A stretch of 64,000 nucleotides of DNA from Roseibium sp. Sym1 (lineage in GTDB: Bacteria > Pseudomonadota > Alphaproteobacteria > Rhizobiales > Stappiaceae). Below are positions 60,580-64,000 of the stretch, one piece after another; the first letter of the stretch is position 1; the number at the start of each line of letters is the position of its first letter. Location of the stretch: assembly GCF_027359675.1 (NCBI RefSeq), contig NZ_CP114786.1:1302001-1366000 (forward strand). The letters are read 5' to 3'. The translations under genes and the position numbers were made by a program. The notes under the pieces were generated by a model, which saw only the letters and a list, made by a program, of their open reading frames with translations, searched no databases and was not told the DNA's origin.

Positions 60580-61521
60580 TTGGCCCTGCTCCATTCCAGG
60601 AAACTGCTCTACCTGGACGAAATCGCCCGTTCCGGATCCATCCGAAAGGCCGCCGACCGCCTCAATGTGTCGTCCTCGGCGATCAACCGGCAGATCCTGG
60701 CGCTGGAAGAGGAGTTCGGCGTTCCCCTGTTCGAACGGCTGCCGCGCGGCCTGCGCCTGACAGCCGCGGGAGAACTCTGCATCGAGCATATCCGTGATGT
60801 TCTCAAGGACTACGAGAGGCTTGAAACCCGGATTCGGGCCCTGAAGATGCCGCAGGTCGGGCGCGTGTCGCTGGTGACAACGGTGGGTCTCGCGTCGGGC
60901 CCCCTGCCTGAAATCATTGCGAAGTTCATCGAGGACAACCCGCGCGTTCACATCATGCTGCGCAGCGACGGCGGCACGACAACGATCAACCCGGTCCTGA
61001 CCGGCGAAGTCGACATCGGCCTGGGCTTCAACATTGCGCCGACCCCGGGCTTGCGCACACTCGCGACCTTCGACATCCCGATCGGCGCCGTCGTCCCGCC
61101 CGATCACAGGCTCGCCCGGGAAAGCGGCCCGGTCGATCTTGTCGACGTGGTCCAGGAACGGCTCGTGCTGGCGCAATCCGGCACGAGCCTCAGGGATGTC
61201 ATCAACCTGGTGCTCTCGTCGGTGCCGATCCCGGTGGAACCCGTCCTGGAGACGAACTCCTCGGAAACCGTCCGCCAGCTCGTCCGGCGGGGGATCGGCA
61301 TCAGCCTGCTCAATCCGCTCGATGTCCTGGCGGAGTGCCAGCGGGGAGATCTGGTGTTCCGGCCGCTGAACGCGGCCCGGAGCCACCACCAGCCGATGAA
61401 GCTGTTCACGCGGGCGCGCGCATCAATGGATGCGGCGACCAGCCGTTTCATCGAGTTCCTGCTTCAGGAACTCGCGGCCCAGGTGGAAGGGCTGCAGAAA
61501 CAAGGCAACCTGCCGGTGTGA
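60580..61521 (+). CDS. LysR family transcriptional regulator
   Basis: A 313-residue LysR protein with the HTH LLYLDEIARSGSIRKAADRL, NVSSSAINRQILALEEEFGV followed by an effector domain (GRVSLVTTVGLASGPLPEII). The start is TTG at 60580, preceded by a perfect AAGGAGG at 6 nt; an upstream start at 60520 has no such site and adds non-homologous residues. It is divergent from the ABC/amidohydrolase operon across 173 bp and is its likely regulator. Confidence 0.9.
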   Translation: MALLHSRKLLYLDEIARSGSIRKAADRLNVSSSAINRQILALEEEFGVPLFERLPRGLRLTAAGELCIEHIRDVLKDYERLETRIRALKMPQVGRVSLVTTVGLASGPLPEIIAKFIEDNPRVHIMLRSDGGTTTINPVLTGEVDIGLGFNIAPTPGLRTLATFDIPIGAVVPPDHRLARESGPVDLVDVVQERLVLAQSGTSLRDVINLVLSSVPIPVEPVLETNSSETVRQLVRRGIGISLLNPLDVLAECQRGDLVFRPLNAARSHHQPMKLFTRARASMDAATSRFIEFLLQELAAQVEGLQKQGNLPV

Positions 61522-61548
61522 ACAGGCTCACACAGGCCCGAACAGGGG

Positions 61549-62367
61549 TCAGTCCGGCGAATAGAGATTGTCGAGGGGATAGCCGGCAAAATCGCGCAGC
61601 ATCTCGATGAAGCCGGCGGCCTGGTGCGCGCTGATCGCCGCGCCTTTTTCCGCGGTTCCTTTCGAGGCATCACCAACGACCCCGGCCGGATTGAGGTCAT
61701 GGGCGATCCAGGCAAGCGCATGAGGCGGCGTCGGCTGCAGGAATTTCGACTGCCGCTGCATGTCCTCCGCCCTGGAAACGAAATTCCCTGCCTTGTCCAT
61801 GCGCACGAGCTCAGGCCGGAAATGCAGCATGAGGGAAGTTTCCACTTCGCCGCCATGAATGCCGAATTTCGTCTCGTGGGCCGAGATCATGCCCTCGGGA
61901 TGGCCGAACCGCCCCCATTGGGTGACCAGCACCGCCATATCGAACCTGACCCGCAATTCCCGCGAGACGATGCTGATGATGTCGGTGTTGCCACCATGGG
62001 AGTTGACGATGACCATTTTCCGCAGGCCCGCCTCATGGACCTTCTCGCCGATGGCGGTCCAGGCCGGGATCAGCAGCTCGGCACTCCAGGACAAGGTCCC
62101 CGGTCCGTATTTGTGCTCGTTGGCCTTGCCGATCTCCTGAACGGGCAGGACCAGAACATCGAGGTCTTCGGGAAGCTGACGGCGGGTTTCGGCGAGCATG
62201 CCGTTGGCGATGGCCACGTCGGTCGCAATCGGCAGATGCGGGCCATGCTGCTCGGTGGAGGCCGTGGGCAGGATGGCGATCACCCGATCCGGATCGAGCG
62301 CGGCAAAATCGGCAGCATTCAGTTCGTTCCAGAAAAAAGGCACTGTCATCGGCGTTGTCCGTTCCAT
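61549..62367 (-). CDS. Creatininase family protein
   Basis: A 272-residue metal-dependent amidohydrolase. TASTEQHGPHLPIATDVAIA (metal Glu, His and Asp), VNSHGGNTDII, and HGGEVETSLML (Glu) match creatininase and creatinine-like cyclic amidases. These open a cyclic amide ring. The ATG at 62367 has GGAGG upstream; 62349 is possible. It converges with the LysR gene with a 27-bp gap and would suit breakdown of a cyclic amide. Confidence 0.9.
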   Translation of the reverse strand: MERTTPMTVPFFWNELNAADFAALDPDRVIAILPTASTEQHGPHLPIATDVAIANGMLAETRRQLPEDLDVLVLPVQEIGKANEHKYGPGTLSWSAELLIPAWTAIGEKVHEAGLRKMVIVNSHGGNTDIISIVSRELRVRFDMAVLVTQWGRFGHPEGMISAHETKFGIHGGEVETSLMLHFRPELVRMDKAGNFVSRAEDMQRQSKFLQPTPPHALAWIAHDLNPAGVVGDASKGTAEKGAAISAHQAAGFIEMLRDFAGYPLDNLYSPD

Positions 62368-62761
62368 GTCCTGCACTCTGCCTCCTCTTGGGGTAAGGCA
62401 AATCGGCAGTACATGAAAAGCATCATTATGTTTGCATAGCGCTGCCTTTTTGGAAGCAGTCAATGATCTTCCGGAGGCACGCAATTTCCTATCTCTCCAT
62501 CGCAATTCACCTGATCCAGCAGGCCATTCTGACACGGCGGCCAGCTCACGCCGGGCACATCGGGCGGTGCTGCAAGCGCATGATTCCCGCGGACGGACGT
62601 TGTCCCCAGGCGTCCACAGGCGCAAAATCGAATTTCATCTTTGCCAACCAGAAGGAGGTGTTAGCCACATTTACACCAAAAATTTACCTTGTGATGAGGC
62701 TGGTGGAACGCTGCGGGTGGGCTCGGGCCGTGGCGTTGGGTAATCAAAGGTGGGCAAAAGC
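62368..62761. other. 394-bp intergenic region without a convincing gene
   Basis: Short frames at 62432-62743 and 62463-62792 overlap each other and have no family features. The left 60 bp would hold the creatininase promoter. No structured element recognised. Confidence 0.5.
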
Positions 62762-63016
62762 ATGTTTGTTGCGTTCTTGGTCGGGGCCGTGATGTATGGC
62801 GCCATCACGCTTGTGTTTCTGATCCTGTCGTCGGCGGAACTGCTGGAAAGCGGGTTCAGCACGCCTTCCCGTTTGGCCAGCGTCCTGGTGACCGCTCTCT
62901 TCTGGCCGGTGACGCTCGTCGTCATGAGCCTGGTTGTCCTGATCCAGGGCCTGGCCGCCCGTACACCCCGCACAGCACAATCTCCTGCCCTGAAACTGGT
63001 TCAGCGGTCCCACTGA
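62762..63016 (+). CDS. Small membrane protein of unknown function
   Basis: An 84-residue protein with two hydrophobic segments (FLVGAVMYGAITLVFLIL and VLVTALFWPVTLVVMSLVVL) and a short polar tail. The ATG at 62762 has AAAGGTGG about 9 nt upstream; a GTG at 62750 is alternative. No family recognised. Confidence 0.6.
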   Translation: MFVAFLVGAVMYGAITLVFLILSSAELLESGFSTPSRLASVLVTALFWPVTLVVMSLVVLIQGLAARTPRTAQSPALKLVQRSH

Positions 63017-63073
63017 CAGGCATCGCTCCAGAACACGGCCTCGCTCCTTTCTCCTTCGAGCGCGGCCGGGCAC

Positions 63074-63092
63074 ACCGGCTTTTGCCGGTTTC
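63074..63092 (+). terminator. Weak hairpin after the small membrane protein gene
   Basis: ACCGGC-TTTT-GCCGGT forms a 6-bp stem followed by TTCC, 58 nt after the stop. Confidence 0.4.
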
Positions 63093-63157
63093 CGCTTGGT
63101 CGGGAGCCGGAAACCGCGTCATGACGCAAATTTCATCACTTGCCAATTTTTGACCTA

Positions 63158-63192
63158 AATTGCTGAATTATCGGCAATTTTATTGCTGAATT
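63158..63192. promoter_or_regulatory. Operator-like inverted and direct repeats upstream of preT
   Basis: AATTGCTGA-ATTA-TCGGCAATT (63158-63179) is a 22-bp inverted repeat with 8 of 9 matching positions per arm. ATTGCTGAATT occurs twice (63159-63169 and 63182-63192), 23 bp apart. The AT-rich 63130-63260 stretch is the likely preT promoter; the rest of 63017-63327 contains nothing else. Confidence 0.45.
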
Positions 63193-63327
63193 TTTTTCTC
63201 AAGTTTATAATCATTCCAAAAAAAATTTGACTAACTGTTCAAATTTTCTTCCAATGTCATGGTGAGCCTCCTCAACCAACGAAGGCGGCCGCGTTCAAAA
63301 ACGATCGCCAACCTTCCGGAGATCTCC

Positions 63328-64000
63328 ATGACCCAGACCAAAGCCGGCCCGGATATTGCCGCCGGGCGCTTGCCTGAGGACGCATACGCAGAGAATTTTT
63401 CCGACCTGCACCCCCTGCTGGAACCGCATGAGGCGCAGGTCGAGGCCGACCGCTGCTATTTTTGCTACGACGCGCCCTGCATGCAGGCCTGCCCGACCAG
63501 CATCGACATTCCGCAGTTCATCCGCCAGATCTCGACCGGCAACCCGACCGGATCGGCCAAGACCATTTTCGAGCAGAACATCCTGGGCGGCATGTGCGCC
63601 CGTGTCTGCCCGACAGAGACCCTGTGCGAGCAGGTCTGCGTGCGCGAGGTCGCGGAAGGCAAGCCGGTCAAGATCGGCCAGTTGCAGCGTTACGCCACCG
63701 ACCACTACATGGCGGGGAACGACAGCACGCCGTTCTCCCGCGCCGCGCCGACCGGCAAGAAGGTTGCCGTGGTCGGTGCCGGCCCGGCCGGCCTTTCCTG
63801 TGCCCACCGGCTGGCGGTGCACGGTCATGACGTCACCCTGTATGACGCCAGGGACAAGGCGGGCGGTCTCAACGAATTCGGCATCGCCTCCTACAAGTCG
63901 GTCGACAATTTCGCGGCCCGCGAAGTCGACTTCATCCTGTCCATCGGCGGCATCGAGCTGAAAACCGGCATGCGCCTCGGGGACAACCTGGATCTGGCTG
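63328..64000 (+). CDS. preT: PreT-like NAD-dependent dihydropyrimidine dehydrogenase subunit (3' end outside window)
   Basis: The first 224 codons are present and the frame runs off the window. Residues about 45-110 carry Fe-S cysteine clusters (CYFCYDAPCMQACP; MCARVCPTETLCEQVC) as in the N-terminal domain of dihydropyrimidine dehydrogenase and glutamate synthase small subunit, then the FAD motif VAVVGAGPAGLSCAHRLA near residue 150. With PreA it reduces uracil and thymine using NADH. GGAG lies 8 nt before the ATG. The PreT assignment is favoured over GltD by the RCYFCYDAPCM motif; the partner gene should lie downstream. Confidence 0.87.
   Translation, partial: MTQTKAGPDIAAGRLPEDAYAENFSDLHPLLEPHEAQVEADRCYFCYDAPCMQACPTSIDIPQFIRQISTGNPTGSAKTIFEQNILGGMCARVCPTETLCEQVCVREVAEGKPVKIGQLQRYATDHYMAGNDSTPFSRAAPTGKKVAVVGAGPAGLSCAHRLAVHGHDVTLYDARDKAGGLNEFGIASYKSVDNFAAREVDFILSIGGIELKTGMRLGDNLDLA

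Noticed and set aside
62432..62792. Two overlapping short ORFs between creatininase and the small membrane protein
   Set aside because: No ribosome site, no family feature and mutually overlapping frames.

Overview
The window looks like chromosomal DNA of a GC-rich alphaproteobacterium. Gene content points to Hyphomicrobiales, possibly a Stappiaceae member such as Roseibium/Labrenzia/Stappia; this is inferred from gene content and was not tested by a search. Supporting signs are an alphaproteobacterial SOS box (GAAC-N7-GAAC) in front of an mmcB gene, FrcA-like sugar-transport architecture, GlxA-type regulators and dispersed GTCATCC/GGATGAC palindromic repeats. Coding density is high, and most genes sit in short operons with ATGA or TGATG overlaps. 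No rRNA, tRNA, CRISPR array, transposase or integrase was recognised.

Layout. 1-7.9 kb: the 3' end of a fadB/fadJ-like gene, then a minus-strand acyl-CoA catabolic operon (acyl-CoA ligase, SDR, MaoC hydratase, nitronate monooxygenase-like protein, ACAD10/11-like dehydrogenase) followed by an APH-type phosphotransferase. 8.0-19.8 kb: a surface-glycan cluster with four glycosyltransferases, a sulfotransferase, three methyltransferases and a CDP-glucose-derived 6-deoxysugar module (RfbF, RfbG, RmlC-like epimerase, TylC3-like C-methyltransferase, hexapeptide acyltransferase, NAD-epimerase/reductase, CmcI-like protein). 19.9-29.7 kb: housekeeping and catabolic singletons (YegS-like lipid kinase, gcdH with a divergent LysR, DAO-type oxidase, N-formylglutamate amidohydrolase family protein, PLP aminotransferase, DUF1272 protein, MFS pump and divergent GlxA-type regulator).

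29.8-31.9 kb: an AT-rich accessory patch with a Hint-domain protein and a small membrane protein. The Hint reading frame continues upstream through one in-frame TAA. 31.9-41.3 kb: polyphosphate:AMP phosphotransferase, a DedA-PAP2-LssY fusion, and a sulfide/persulfide operon (two YeeE/YedE halves, persulfide dioxygenase-like MBL protein, DUF442-SQR fusion) whose promoter carries a perfect AT-rich palindrome over the -10 box, then a SulP transporter behind a strong terminator. 41.3-42.5 kb: a secreted protein of unknown function and SOS-controlled mmcB.

42.6-53.8 kb: xylose uptake and catabolism (xylF-H-G and xylB-A) with a divergent ROK regulator that is translationally coupled to a di-haem oxidoreductase and a CRTAC1/FG-GAP protein; a 160-bp inverted-repeat element lies between the coupled start and the signal peptide of the last one. 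53.8-64 kb: RidA-like protein, a six-gene ABC transporter / cytosine-deaminase-like / FAD-oxidase / flavodoxin-like operon with divergent LysR, a creatininase-family amidase, a small membrane protein and the start of a PreT-like dihydropyrimidine dehydrogenase subunit. Together the last block suggests uptake and breakdown of a nitrogen heterocycle or cyclic amide.
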